From contig CACWNQ010000001.1 in assembly GCA_902762385.1 (NCBI GenBank), forward strand, positions 186,001-250,000: a stretch of DNA of 64,000 nucleotides. Direction: 5' to 3'. The DNA comes from an uncultured Bacteroidales bacterium (lineage in GTDB: Bacteria; Bacteroidota; Bacteroidia; Bacteroidales; Muribaculaceae). Below are positions 24,981 to 37,279 of the stretch, one piece after another. A model generated the notes under the pieces. It did not search any database, had not been told where the DNA came from, and was given only the letters and a program-made list of their open reading frames with translations. The position numbers were made by a program, and so were the translations under genes. Each line of letters opens with the position of its first letter. Position 1 is the stretch's first letter.

Positions 24981-25682
24981 TTATTTAATGCGGATGTTAT
25001 ATCCCAAAGTTACCATTATCGACATTGATGATGATCCCGAGAATGGGTCGGTCTTGTGGTTACTGAAAACATCGCTAAGTCCATAGTAAAAGCGTCCTTC
25101 AAGATTTAATGCATGTTTTGATGAAAAACTCACTTCCATTCCAAGTCCAGCCGAGATTCCATAATCAAATTTTCGTTTTACAGGGAGCGTATATTGTTCT
25201 ATCTTGCGGTAATTGTCTTGAAATTCCTCAATATCACCAGCATGTTCATAATCGAAGTTGCTTGTGGTTTTTTCTCCTATCATTACACCAAGCTCAGGGC
25301 CGGCATTAAAGAAAAACCTCGCTCTTTCACTACCAAAGTAGATGTGAGTGAGAAGTGGAATCTGAATATAGGAGAATTGGCGCTTGAATGTGTAACCTTT
25401 CATTGGTTCGAAATCCTCATTCCAGCCGCGTTGTTCAAAATTTAACTCAGCTATTAGGCCAAAATGATTTTCCTCAATGTAGCGCACAGTGGCACCAATC
25501 ACAGCACCTCCAATCATCTTTTGAGGAACCGACGACTGGAAATTGATTCTCGAGAGGCTCATTCCTCCCTTTGCACCTATGCTGACGTTATGGTCACTAA
25601 ATAAGTTGGCAGCTACAGCCGGCTCGACTGTAGCTGTCAGCATTGCTAATGCAATGACCAGTATAGAGAGTTTATTAATCAT
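24981..25682 (-). CDS. PorT-like outer-membrane beta-barrel protein
   Basis: A 233 aa predicted outer-membrane protein. A signal peptide covers about residues 1-24 (ending AVAA). The rest alternates polar and aromatic residues in short strands ending at the C terminus with MSIMVTLGYNIRIK, the pattern of the OMP_b-brl_2/PorT family; GAKGGMSLSRINF and GLIAELNFEQRGWNE are typical PorT-family strands. A role such as porin, anchor or secretion helper cannot be assigned. Its start overlaps the end of the LysM gene by 8 bp, so the two are translationally coupled and probably work together at the envelope. Confidence 0.75.
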   Translation of the reverse strand: MINKLSILVIALAMLTATVEPAVAANLFSDHNVSIGAKGGMSLSRINFQSSVPQKMIGGAVIGATVRYIEENHFGLIAELNFEQRGWNEDFEPMKGYTFKRQFSYIQIPLLTHIYFGSERARFFFNAGPELGVMIGEKTTSNFDYEHAGDIEEFQDNYRKIEQYTLPVKRKFDYGISAGLGMEVSFSSKHALNLEGRFYYGLSDVFSNHKTDPFSGSSSMSIMVTLGYNIRIK

Positions 25683-27663
25683 TCAGATCGTCAATTACCA
25701 ACTCATTCTTTGGTGTGAGGTGTATGATTCTTACCGATTTGTTGATATAACCTGCCCAGTTATTGGTGCGCTCAAAGTTGAAGTTGGTTTGAATTCCGTT
25801 GTAGGCCGATTTTTTCGAACCAGGAACAATACCATTAGCATAAGCATTAACCAGGAACATTCCCATGTCAAATCCAAAGATGCTCATGTTGGGAGTACTG
25901 TTGGTCGGAGTGGCACCAAACATTTTCTCGTATTTCTTTTTGAAGTTGGTAACGCTGCTGTTATCAGGCAAATAGAATCGTGAGTAGATGTAGGTGTCCA
26001 TTGCCATAAGTTCATCTTTGTGCTTTTTGATGTACATGGTGTACTCAGGGTGTCCAAGCAATACTAAATCACAGTCTACACGAGTCTTTTTAGCCTCGAT
26101 AAGTCCAGTGGCAAACTTGTTGAGCAGACTTTCTTTTCCGTTGGCAGGAATGAAAAGGTAGCTTGAGCCAGGTTCTAGATACTTAGATAGAGTCTTTCCT
26201 GTCAAGTCGCTAGCTATTGTGAGGGTCTTGTTCTGATGTTTTACCTCACTGGCGTGCTTCTTTATCTCATCGTAAATATCTTTGGTCTCTTCTTGTGGAT
26301 CATCAAGATAAACGAGCACGTAATCTTTGAACTTCGTGTCGAGCATCTCATTGATACGAGCATTCAGGTAGGGCGATGGTATGTTCACCTGCATCACGCG
26401 ACTATTGTTTATGTAGTCGTCATTTTGAGTGGTAAAGCCGTTGAGCACGTCGATGTTGTTGTTCTTACCATAATTCAGAATCTTTTCGAGCTGTTTAGGT
26501 TCTGATGGCGCAATGATGATGTCGCTTTTCTTTAGGTCATTAATCGCCAGCAAGCTGTCGGTGACATTAAGATTGTGCTTAGTGTCATATACGTTGAGAT
26601 TTAGAGGCTTGGTTAACTTGTTGCCCACGCTGTCAAGTGCCATGAGAAATCCGTTGTAGAACTCTTCGTAGTTAGATGCATTGCGTGTGCGGTCTTTCAT
26701 TCCAATCTGGAAAGGCAATATGATGCTGATGTCGATGCTGTTGTTCTTATTTGGAGCAATAACTTCTTGGTAGATGTCGTCGATTTTATCCTTATATGCT
26801 TCTTCAAGCTGTTTCTCATTAAGTGACGATGTGTTTACAACTTGTTTGTCGATAGCTTTACGTGGTATATAAATTGTTTTGCCTTTCTTCAACTTTTTCA
26901 TATCTGGATTGGCGGCGCGAAGCTGGTCAACGGTTATTCCGTTGGCCTGTGCCACGCTCTGATAAGTGTCGCCATTGGCAACCACATAAGGAGTGAACTG
27001 GAAAATGTCCTTGTTGACAACAATGTCTTGAGTGGTGTTTGGCAAGATTCTTATCACTTCATCGGCCTTGAGGTTATCGCCCGAGATACCAGGATTGGCG
27101 GAAAGGAGTTTCTCGATTGTGGTGTTATAAGTCTTTGCGATACCATAGAGTGTCTCGCCCGACTCAACAGTGTGGTAAATGTAATTTTCACCGTTTTGGA
27201 CAATTGCTTTTACTGGTATAATCAGTTGGTCACCAACCTGCAGACCATTGCTTAGTGATGGGTTGGCTGCTAGGAGTTCGCCCTCTGTTACGTTGTAGGC
27301 TTTGGCTATGCCATACACACTCTCTCCGCTTTTCACGATATGGGTAGCAGCGTTGGTTGGGACTGAGACATTTTTCTTGTGAGTGGCTTCGGCCTTGGCC
27401 GCAGTGTCAAATTCCTTTACCGGCAGGAATATGAGTTGCTTTTTGGCAAGTCCGTTTTTTGCCGATGGATTGAACTTGATGATGTCGTCTTTGCTAACTC
27501 CAATCTTGTTGGCTATGTCAAAGATAGTCTCATTTTTCTTTACTTCATAGTAGTAATAACTGTCGTTGCCTAACTTCTTGGTAGGCAGGTTTAATTTTGC
27601 ACTCATTGGTGCAGTTGCTGCAACAAGGAGGATGATAATTGACAGAAAATGTTTGTTATTCAT
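25675..27663 (-). CDS. Exported protein with four LysM domains and a periplasmic-binding-like domain
   Basis: A 662 aa exported protein. After a signal peptide (1-22) come four LysM peptidoglycan-binding domains: ~38-82 (YEVKKNETIFDIANKIG), ~108-151 (HIVKSGESVYGIAKAYN), ~163-208 (YHTVESGETLYGIAKTYN) and ~225-268 (YVVANGDTYQSVAQANG). A linker with coiled-coil character (280-305) leads to a C-terminal ~350-residue domain starting ISIILPFQIGM, which resembles a type I periplasmic-binding/ABC substrate-binding fold (Peripla_BP_6-like), as also found in LpoA-like activators. It therefore probably sits on peptidoglycan; whether it senses a ligand or activates a synthase is inference. The PorT-like gene overlaps its 3' end. 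Confidence 0.8.
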   Translation of the reverse strand: MNNKHFLSIIILLVAATAPMSAKLNLPTKKLGNDSYYYYEVKKNETIFDIANKIGVSKDDIIKFNPSAKNGLAKKQLIFLPVKEFDTAAKAEATHKKNVSVPTNAATHIVKSGESVYGIAKAYNVTEGELLAANPSLSNGLQVGDQLIIPVKAIVQNGENYIYHTVESGETLYGIAKTYNTTIEKLLSANPGISGDNLKADEVIRILPNTTQDIVVNKDIFQFTPYVVANGDTYQSVAQANGITVDQLRAANPDMKKLKKGKTIYIPRKAIDKQVVNTSSLNEKQLEEAYKDKIDDIYQEVIAPNKNNSIDISIILPFQIGMKDRTRNASNYEEFYNGFLMALDSVGNKLTKPLNLNVYDTKHNLNVTDSLLAINDLKKSDIIIAPSEPKQLEKILNYGKNNNIDVLNGFTTQNDDYINNSRVMQVNIPSPYLNARINEMLDTKFKDYVLVYLDDPQEETKDIYDEIKKHASEVKHQNKTLTIASDLTGKTLSKYLEPGSSYLFIPANGKESLLNKFATGLIEAKKTRVDCDLVLLGHPEYTMYIKKHKDELMAMDTYIYSRFYLPDNSSVTNFKKKYEKMFGATPTNSTPNMSIFGFDMGMFLVNAYANGIVPGSKKSAYNGIQTNFNFERTNNWAGYINKSVRIIHLTPKNELVIDDLND

Positions 27664-27743
27664 TTGTGAATATTAAGTAGTAAAGTGTTGTTAATTATTA
27701 GTCATTCAAATTGATAATTCCTTTTTTGAATTATCTTAATCTG

Positions 27744-27774
27744 CAAATTTAGATAAAAATAAAAAAATGACAAA
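27744..27774 (-). promoter_or_regulatory. Promoter of LysM-PorT operon
   Basis: Minus strand TTTG (plus 27771-27774), 19 bp, TAAATTTG (plus 27744-27751). Confidence 0.65.
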
Positions 27775-27931
27775 AATAATAATGACATTTTTAATAAAAT
27801 AAGTCTTTTTTAGTTCATTGCTTTTGATATGTGGGTTAACCGAATGGTGCTTAATTGTTTTTTGGCAATGGTTTGCATTAAAACAAAGATATTGTTGTGC
27901 TTACAATAGTGTTTACCTCGATATTTTTTTG

Positions 27932-27939
27932 TATATTTG
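27932..27939 (+). promoter_or_regulatory. -7 box for glycogen synthase-phosphorylase operon
   Basis: TATATTTG, 54 bp before the ATG. No TTTG at 19-21 bp upstream, only T-rich sequence. Confidence 0.5.
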
Positions 27940-27993
27940 CACCTTCAATAGTTAATATTAATAATTATTCAATAAAGGTTTCTATAAAACAAC

Positions 27994-29622
27994 ATGTTTG
28001 ACCTGTTTTTTGAGACAAGCTGGGAAGTTTGCAATAAAGTCGGCGGTATATATGCTGTGTTGTCGACTAAAGCAAAGACTCTACAGACCGAACATAAAGA
28101 CAAAGTAATTTTCATTGGTCCCGATTTGGGAGAAGATAATCCATTCTTTGAGAGCAAGAAAACTGTTCTTGATCAGTGGGCTTCTCAAGCAGAGTTGCCT
28201 GCTGGCATGAAGGTAAGGACTGGCCGATGGAATGTGCCTGGCCATCCGCTTGTTATTTTGGTCGATTATAGCTCTCTCTACATCTATAAGAATCAGCTCT
28301 ACACACTCATGTGGCGCGACTATGGTGTTGATTCTCTTCATGCTTATGGCGACTATGACGAGTCATGCATCTTCTCTTATGGTGCTGCATTGGTAATTGA
28401 GAGTATTGTGGCTTATAAAAAAGCCAGCAGGGTAGTGGCCCATTTCGACGAGTGGACTACTGGCATGGGATTACTTTATGTAAAGTCGCATCTTCCTCAG
28501 GTTGCAACAGTCTTTACCACACATGCCACAAGCATTGGACGCAGCATTTGTGGTAACGGTAAGCCTTTATATGATTACATGAAAGGCTATAATGGTGACC
28601 AAATGTCTCATGAACTTAACATGGAGTCAAAACATTCTCTTGAGAAATGTGCTGCTCATGAGGCCGATGTTTTCACAACTGTGAGCGATGTGACTGCTCG
28701 TGAGTGTGAGCAACTACTTGAGCGTCGCCCCGATGTTACTCCTAACGCATTTGAACAAAATTATGTTCCCAAAGGGGCTAAATATACTGCATCCCGTCGT
28801 TCAGCACGACAAAAATTGCTTGCTGTTGCTAGTGCTTTGAGTGGGGAGCAGCTCTCGGCCGACACAATGCTTGTTGTTACTAGTGGGCGTTGTGAGATGC
28901 GCAATAAGGGCATTGACCTTTATCTCGACACAATGAATGTATTGCGCAATAAGGATAATAATGCCCTCGGTCGCAAGATTGTTGCTTTCGTGCTCGTTCC
29001 CGGTTGGACAAACGAGGCGCGACACGATCTAATTGATGCACTCAAAAGGCAGAAGGCTGTTGGCCTATTCAACCCCATAATTACTCACACCATCCATAAC
29101 GATGATAGTGATGCAATTTATTGCAAGATGAACTATTTGGGATTTCGCAATCAAGCTGGCGATGATGTGATGGTCATCTATGTTCCATCTTACCTGAACG
29201 GCGACGATGGAATCTTCAACATTAGTTATTATGAGTTGCTCACTGGTTTTGACCTTTCGATATTCCCGTCTTATTATGAACCTTGGGGATACACACCTCT
29301 TGAGAGCGTGGCCATGGGCGTTCCCACCATTACTACCAATCTTGCTGGATTTGGACAGTGGGTTGAGAATGAACTCGGCAATAATGAGTACAAGACTGGT
29401 GTTAAGGTTATTCATCGCAGCGACTCTAACTACGACGAAGCACTTGCTCAAATTGTTGAGTGTGTGATTAAAGTCAACTCGATGTCCCCTCAAGAGCACG
29501 ATAAGTTGCGTCGCCAGGCTAAGGCTACCTCAAAGAAAGCTACTTGGGACAATTTTATGGTCCACTATAACAAGGCTTATGCATGCGCCCTAGATAGGGC
29601 TCAAGAGCGTTGCAATAAATAA
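27994..29622 (+). CDS. GT3-type (eukaryote-like) glycogen synthase
   Basis: It extends alpha-1,4-glucan from a nucleotide-glucose donor. The N terminus FETSWEVCNKVGGIYAVLST at residues 6-25 matches the glycogen synthase signature of animals and fungi (family GT3), where E-x-x-W-E-V-x-N-K-V-G-G-I-Y is nearly invariant, rather than the bacterial GlgA GT5 start. Later segments also fit a GT-B fold: TTHATSIGRSICGNG near 172-186, and FPSYYEPWGYTPLESVAMGV near 425-444 with the paired acidic residues of the donor site. At 542 aa it lacks the long regulatory ends of the eukaryotic enzymes. Glycogen phosphorylase follows after 38 bp. GT3 members are known in Bacteroidota; donor preference (UDP- or ADP-glucose) cannot be read here. 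Confidence 0.88.
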   Translation: MFDLFFETSWEVCNKVGGIYAVLSTKAKTLQTEHKDKVIFIGPDLGEDNPFFESKKTVLDQWASQAELPAGMKVRTGRWNVPGHPLVILVDYSSLYIYKNQLYTLMWRDYGVDSLHAYGDYDESCIFSYGAALVIESIVAYKKASRVVAHFDEWTTGMGLLYVKSHLPQVATVFTTHATSIGRSICGNGKPLYDYMKGYNGDQMSHELNMESKHSLEKCAAHEADVFTTVSDVTARECEQLLERRPDVTPNAFEQNYVPKGAKYTASRRSARQKLLAVASALSGEQLSADTMLVVTSGRCEMRNKGIDLYLDTMNVLRNKDNNALGRKIVAFVLVPGWTNEARHDLIDALKRQKAVGLFNPIITHTIHNDDSDAIYCKMNYLGFRNQAGDDVMVIYVPSYLNGDDGIFNISYYELLTGFDLSIFPSYYEPWGYTPLESVAMGVPTITTNLAGFGQWVENELGNNEYKTGVKVIHRSDSNYDEALAQIVECVIKVNSMSPQEHDKLRRQAKATSKKATWDNFMVHYNKAYACALDRAQERCNK

Positions 29623-29660
29623 AATAATGTGACAAACGAAATATAATCAACAATTTATAT

Positions 29661-32216
29661 ATGAAAATCAAAGTTAGTAACACTAATTCTCCGGTATGGA
29701 GAAATCTTACAGTGAAAAGTGAATTGCCCGCCAATCTCAAGAAGCTTGACGAGCTTGCAAGAAACCTGTGGTGGGTGTGGAATAGCGAGGCTAAATCTAT
29801 GTTCCATCATCTCGACCGTGAATTGTGGAGAGCATCGGGTGAAAACCCCGTCATGATGCTCAACAAGATGCCTGCATCTAAACTTGAGGAGCTGAGTAAG
29901 GATAAAGAGCTTGTGGCTAAGATCGACACAATCTATGAGCACTTTAAGACTTACATGAAACAGCCCATGCGCAAGGAGTTCCCTTCGGTTGCTTATTTCA
30001 GCATGGAGTATGGTCTATGCAACGCCCTCAAGATTTATTCAGGAGGTTTAGGAATTCTTGCCGGCGACTACATTAAGGAGGCAAGCGACCGCCGCATCGA
30101 TATGACTGCAGTTGGTTTCCTTTATCGATATGGTTATTTCACTCAAACACTATCGATGGATGGTCAACAGATCGCTAACTATGAGCCACAGAATTTCAAT
30201 CATCTTCCCATCGAGCCAGTTATCGACAAAGATGGGCACCAGATGATTCTCGAGGTTCCCTATCCAGGACGTGTGGTTTATGCCAACATATGGAAAGTAA
30301 ATGTGGGTCGCATGAACTTGTACTTGTTAGATACCGATCTCGACAAGAACAGTGACTTCGACCGTTCTATCACACACCAGCTTTATGGTGGCGATTGGGA
30401 GAACCGCATCAAGCAGGAGTATTTGCTTGGTATTGGTGGTGTTCTCATGCTTAAGAAACTGGGCATTAAGGCGCAGATTTATCATTGCAATGAGGGCCAT
30501 GCAGCATTGCTCAACTTGCAACGTCTTGTCGACTATGTTCAGGATGAGGGATTGACCTTCAACGAGGCTCTTGAGGTGGTTCGCGCTTCATCGCTCTACA
30601 CTGTTCACACTCCAGTTCCCGCCGGACATGACTATTTCGATGAAGGACTCTTCGGACGTTACATGGGTGAGTTCCCAGCCAAGCTTGGCATCACCTGGAA
30701 CGATCTCATGAACATGGGACGTGAGAACCCCGACACTCAAGAGAAATTCTCGATGAGTGTGTTTGCTCTTAACACTACTCAAGAGAGCAATGGTGTGAGC
30801 TGGCTACATGGTGAAGTGTCAAAGAAGATGTTTGCCGGTGTGTGGAAAGGTTATGCTCCTGAGGAGTCGCATGTTGGTTACGTAACCAATGGCGTCCATA
30901 TGCCTACTTGGGCTGCATCGGAGTGGAAAGAATACTATGCTAGAGTGTTCGGCCCCGACTATCTTGACAAGCAAGAGGAAATGGAAACTTGGGCTCCTAT
31001 TCAGAGTGTACCTGATGAGGAAATCTGGGATTTGCGCATGCGCTTAAAGAACAAGTTTATTAACTTTGTGCGACGTGACTTCCGTGCTACTTGGCTCAAG
31101 AATCAAGGTGATCCAACTCGCATCATGTCAATCGTTGATAAAATCAACCCCGATGCGCTTCTCATTGGTTTTGCACGTCGCTTTGCTACCTACAAGCGTG
31201 CTCATTTGCTGTTTACTAATCTGGATCGACTCTCTCGCATTGTTAACAACGAGAAGTTCCCAGTTCAGTTTATCTTTGCTGGTAAGGCACACCCTGCCGA
31301 CGGTGCAGGTAAGGACCTTATCAAGCGTATCGTTGAGATTTCTAAAATGCCTGAGTTCTTGGGTAAGATTATTTTCCTTGAGAACTACGACATGACAGTT
31401 TCGAAACGACTTATCACAGGAGTTGACATTTGGCTCAATACTCCTACTCGTCCTCTTGAGGCTTCTGGTACAAGTGGTGAGAAGGCCGAGATGAATGGAT
31501 TGCTCAACTTCTCAGTTCTCGATGGATGGTGGTATGAAGGATATCGCGAGGGTGCAGGATGGGCTTTGACTTCTCATCGCACTTACACCGATCAGTCGAT
31601 GCAGGATAAGCTTGATGCCGCAACCATCTATTCAATGCTTGAAAACGAAATTATCCCTCTTTACTTTGCTAAGAATTCGAAGGGTTATTCACCCGAGTGG
31701 ATACAGTTCATCAAGAACTCTATTTCTCAAATCGCTCCCAACTACACTATGTCGCGCATGATGAAGGACTACATCGACCGCTTCTATAGCAAGGAGGCAA
31801 CACGTAGCAAGAAACTGCGTGCCAATGATTATGCTCTCGTGCGTGAGATTGTAGCTTGGAAAGAGCATGTGGCCGAAAATTGGGACAATGTGGAAGTTGA
31901 GGACATGCAGCTCAGCGACTCGTTCTACGACATTTCAATCAACAATGGTCATGTCGAGGCAACTGTAAAGCTTAATACTGCAGGTCTTGGACGTAGTGTC
32001 TGCTTGGAGCTTGTGGTTTATCATGACATTGATGGTGAAACTAAGTTCCACAGCACAATACCTATGAAGGTTGTAGAGGAAGATGGTGACATTATCACTT
32101 ATCATCTTAACGACCGGATTAAGGACACTGGTATTTTCAAGCTCTCGTTCCGTGCTTATCCTTGGAACAAGAACTTGCCTCATCGCCAGGACTTCTCTTA
32201 TGTGAAGTGGTTCTAA
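29661..32216 (+). CDS. glgP: Alpha-glucan (glycogen) phosphorylase, DUF3417 subfamily
   Basis: It releases glucose 1-phosphate from alpha-1,4-glucan using pyridoxal phosphate. The 851 aa protein starts with a DUF3417 region (~15-125, LARNLWWVWNSEAKSMFHHL), which marks the bacterial/archaeal phosphorylase group distinct from the animal type. The GT35 core follows, with AYFSMEYGLCNALKIYSGGL near 112-131 and the cofactor region EASGTSGEKAEMNG near 600-613, whose Lys is the expected Schiff-base residue. The C terminus (~730-851) is an extra beta domain. It is the second gene of a synthesis/breakdown pair, an arrangement that lets one transcript supply both directions of glycogen turnover. A bidirectional terminator follows. 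Confidence 0.93.
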   Translation: MKIKVSNTNSPVWRNLTVKSELPANLKKLDELARNLWWVWNSEAKSMFHHLDRELWRASGENPVMMLNKMPASKLEELSKDKELVAKIDTIYEHFKTYMKQPMRKEFPSVAYFSMEYGLCNALKIYSGGLGILAGDYIKEASDRRIDMTAVGFLYRYGYFTQTLSMDGQQIANYEPQNFNHLPIEPVIDKDGHQMILEVPYPGRVVYANIWKVNVGRMNLYLLDTDLDKNSDFDRSITHQLYGGDWENRIKQEYLLGIGGVLMLKKLGIKAQIYHCNEGHAALLNLQRLVDYVQDEGLTFNEALEVVRASSLYTVHTPVPAGHDYFDEGLFGRYMGEFPAKLGITWNDLMNMGRENPDTQEKFSMSVFALNTTQESNGVSWLHGEVSKKMFAGVWKGYAPEESHVGYVTNGVHMPTWAASEWKEYYARVFGPDYLDKQEEMETWAPIQSVPDEEIWDLRMRLKNKFINFVRRDFRATWLKNQGDPTRIMSIVDKINPDALLIGFARRFATYKRAHLLFTNLDRLSRIVNNEKFPVQFIFAGKAHPADGAGKDLIKRIVEISKMPEFLGKIIFLENYDMTVSKRLITGVDIWLNTPTRPLEASGTSGEKAEMNGLLNFSVLDGWWYEGYREGAGWALTSHRTYTDQSMQDKLDAATIYSMLENEIIPLYFAKNSKGYSPEWIQFIKNSISQIAPNYTMSRMMKDYIDRFYSKEATRSKKLRANDYALVREIVAWKEHVAENWDNVEVEDMQLSDSFYDISINNGHVEATVKLNTAGLGRSVCLELVVYHDIDGETKFHSTIPMKVVEEDGDIITYHLNDRIKDTGIFKLSFRAYPWNKNLPHRQDFSYVKWF

Positions 32217-32239
32217 TAAATCACTTTTACACAATAAAT

Positions 32240-32275
32240 AAAAGTTGCGACATCATCAGGTGCCGCAACTTTTTT
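32240..32275. terminator. Bidirectional terminator between glgP and nifJ
   Basis: AAAAGTTGCG (32240-32249) pairs with CGCAACTTTT (32264-32273) and runs into further T residues; A residues on the other side serve the converging nifJ transcript. Confidence 0.75.
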
Positions 32276-32296
32276 AATGTTCGGTGTTAGTTGTGA

Positions 32297-35851
<3,555 letters not shown>

Positions 35852-36010
35852 AATTTTAGTTATTCAAAAAGTACTTTTAGAAAAAAATTTATGAAAATGT
35901 GAATTAGTTTTTTTATAGTAAAAATGCGATTAAGCGAGTCAAAGTTGAGTTTACTCAATACCTTGCGAGCGTGAGCATTTTATTTAATAGTTTCTTATTC
36001 TAAAACGGTG

Positions 36011-36041
36011 CAAAGGTACGCATAAAGTGGCAGACGGCAAA
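36011..36041 (-). promoter_or_regulatory. Promoter of nifJ
   Basis: Minus strand TTTG (plus 36038-36041), 19 bp, TACCTTTG (plus 36011-36018). Confidence 0.7.
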
Positions 36042-36102
36042 GGATTTCGGCCAAAATTATCCCAATACTTATTAACAGAAAACAAATTACATTAATTCCA
36101 CA

Positions 36103-36110
36103 TAATTTTG
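36103..36110 (+). promoter_or_regulatory. Candidate -7 box for acyltransferase gene
   Basis: TAATTTTG, 47 bp before the ATG at 36158; no TTTG at the expected distance. Confidence 0.4.
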
Positions 36111-36157
36111 AAGTGTATTTCAACGTTTATTTAGTGAATTATTGATACATAGGATCA

Positions 36158-37222
36158 ATGTCACAAGTGATAAAAAGCAATAGGTATATGGCTGAGAATG
36201 GTAATAAATTTGACATTCTCAAGTTTGTGCTTGCTATTTTTATCGTTGGCATTCATTCTACCAGGGCAGGGATGATTTTAAGGCCTGTGTTTAGGCTTGC
36301 AGTGCCGCTGTTCTTCATTATTTCATCCTATCTTTTTTTCTTGAAACAGTGCACTCTAAGCTCATGGAGAGAAAGATATAAAGGTTTGAAAAAGTATGCA
36401 AAGCGAATATTGTTACTGTACCTCTTCTGGTTCTTGCTGTTATTTCCTTTTACCATATATTACCGTGAATGGTACGTTGATTTTTGTCCTGATAAGTTAA
36501 TTACTATTGCCCGGAGTTTCTTCTTTGGTAGCACCTTTGTTGCCTCATGGTTCCTGATGGCGTCGCTGGTCGGGGTGACGATAGTGTGGTTGTTATCATC
36601 GTTGAAGGTTAAGAACAGTGTGATTCTAGCTATTGGCATTGTGATTTACATGCTTTGCTGCTTAGTGTCCAATTATTATAATTTATTATCTCATTGTCCA
36701 AGTTTTGTAAAGGCCTATACTTGCTACACCGATATCTTTACTCAACCTTTCAATAGTTTTCCATGTTCTATCTTGTTTGTTGGCATAGGCAAAATTCTTG
36801 CCGAAAAGGAGCTATCACCATCCAATATGTTGCTTTGGATTGTGTTGTTTTTTTCTATGGTGCTGCTATATGTTGAGTTCTATATTACCCAGCATTACTT
36901 TAAAGCTTATTATGATGATTGCTTCTTGTTGCTACCAGTTGCATGCGCTTGCATTTTCATGCTCATTGGGCAAAGCAGCCCTCGCAAAATAGACTTTGAT
37001 ACAAAAAAGTTGCGAGCCTATTCAACAATCATCTATTGCTGTCATGGAACGATAATAAGTTGGGTTCACATGAGGTTGAGAGACATGGGTGTTGTCGAGC
37101 CAAGTGATGTTGAGACTTTTGCCTTGTTTGTTATTGCTATTGCATTGTCCATTGCATTGTGTGAGTTGTTCATGAGATTGGAGCGTCGTCGATATTTTGG
37201 CTGGCTTCGATTCTCGCATTGA
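36158..37222 (+). CDS. Acyltransferase family 3 membrane protein
   Basis: A 354 aa integral membrane protein of the Acyltransferase_3 family, which O-acetylates or O-succinylates polysaccharides and other cell-surface molecules. The family's first-helix pattern is present: FDILKFVLAIFIVGIHSTRA at about residues 18-37, with the conserved active-site His in GIHS, then RLAVPLFFIISSYLFF, and about ten hydrophobic helices in all. The C-terminal YSTIIYCCHGTIISW with its His is the usual late helix. An internal ATG at 36188 (MAENGNKFDI) is an equally plausible start. It appears to be a single gene; the acceptor molecule is unknown. Confidence 0.82.
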   Translation: MSQVIKSNRYMAENGNKFDILKFVLAIFIVGIHSTRAGMILRPVFRLAVPLFFIISSYLFFLKQCTLSSWRERYKGLKKYAKRILLLYLFWFLLLFPFTIYYREWYVDFCPDKLITIARSFFFGSTFVASWFLMASLVGVTIVWLLSSLKVKNSVILAIGIVIYMLCCLVSNYYNLLSHCPSFVKAYTCYTDIFTQPFNSFPCSILFVGIGKILAEKELSPSNMLLWIVLFFSMVLLYVEFYITQHYFKAYYDDCFLLLPVACACIFMLIGQSSPRKIDFDTKKLRAYSTIIYCCHGTIISWVHMRLRDMGVVEPSDVETFALFVIAIALSIALCELFMRLERRRYFGWLRFSH

Positions 37223-37243
37223 TTCAGCGTGAAGAATAAAAAA

Positions 37244-37268
37244 GGGAGAAGTTGCCAAAACTTCTCCC
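37244..37268. terminator. Bidirectional terminator
   Basis: Perfect 10-bp arms GGGAGAAGTT and AACTTCTCCC around GCCAA, with A/T runs on both sides; it separates the acyltransferase gene and the converging M3 peptidase gene. Confidence 0.75.
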
Positions 37269-37279
37269 ATTAATTATAA

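Larger units (their letters stand above)
27664..27993. other. 330-bp divergent intergenic region
   Basis: AT-rich spacer between the LysM gene and the glycogen synthase gene. It holds one promoter for each side, listed separately, and I see no reading frame, hairpin or repeat otherwise. Confidence 0.6.
35852..36157. other. 306-bp divergent intergenic region
   Basis: It holds the nifJ promoter, a ~150-nt nifJ leader with a short palindrome (TTGAGT-AA-ACTCAA on the minus strand), and a weaker plus-strand -7 box. No reading frame is apparent. Confidence 0.6.
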
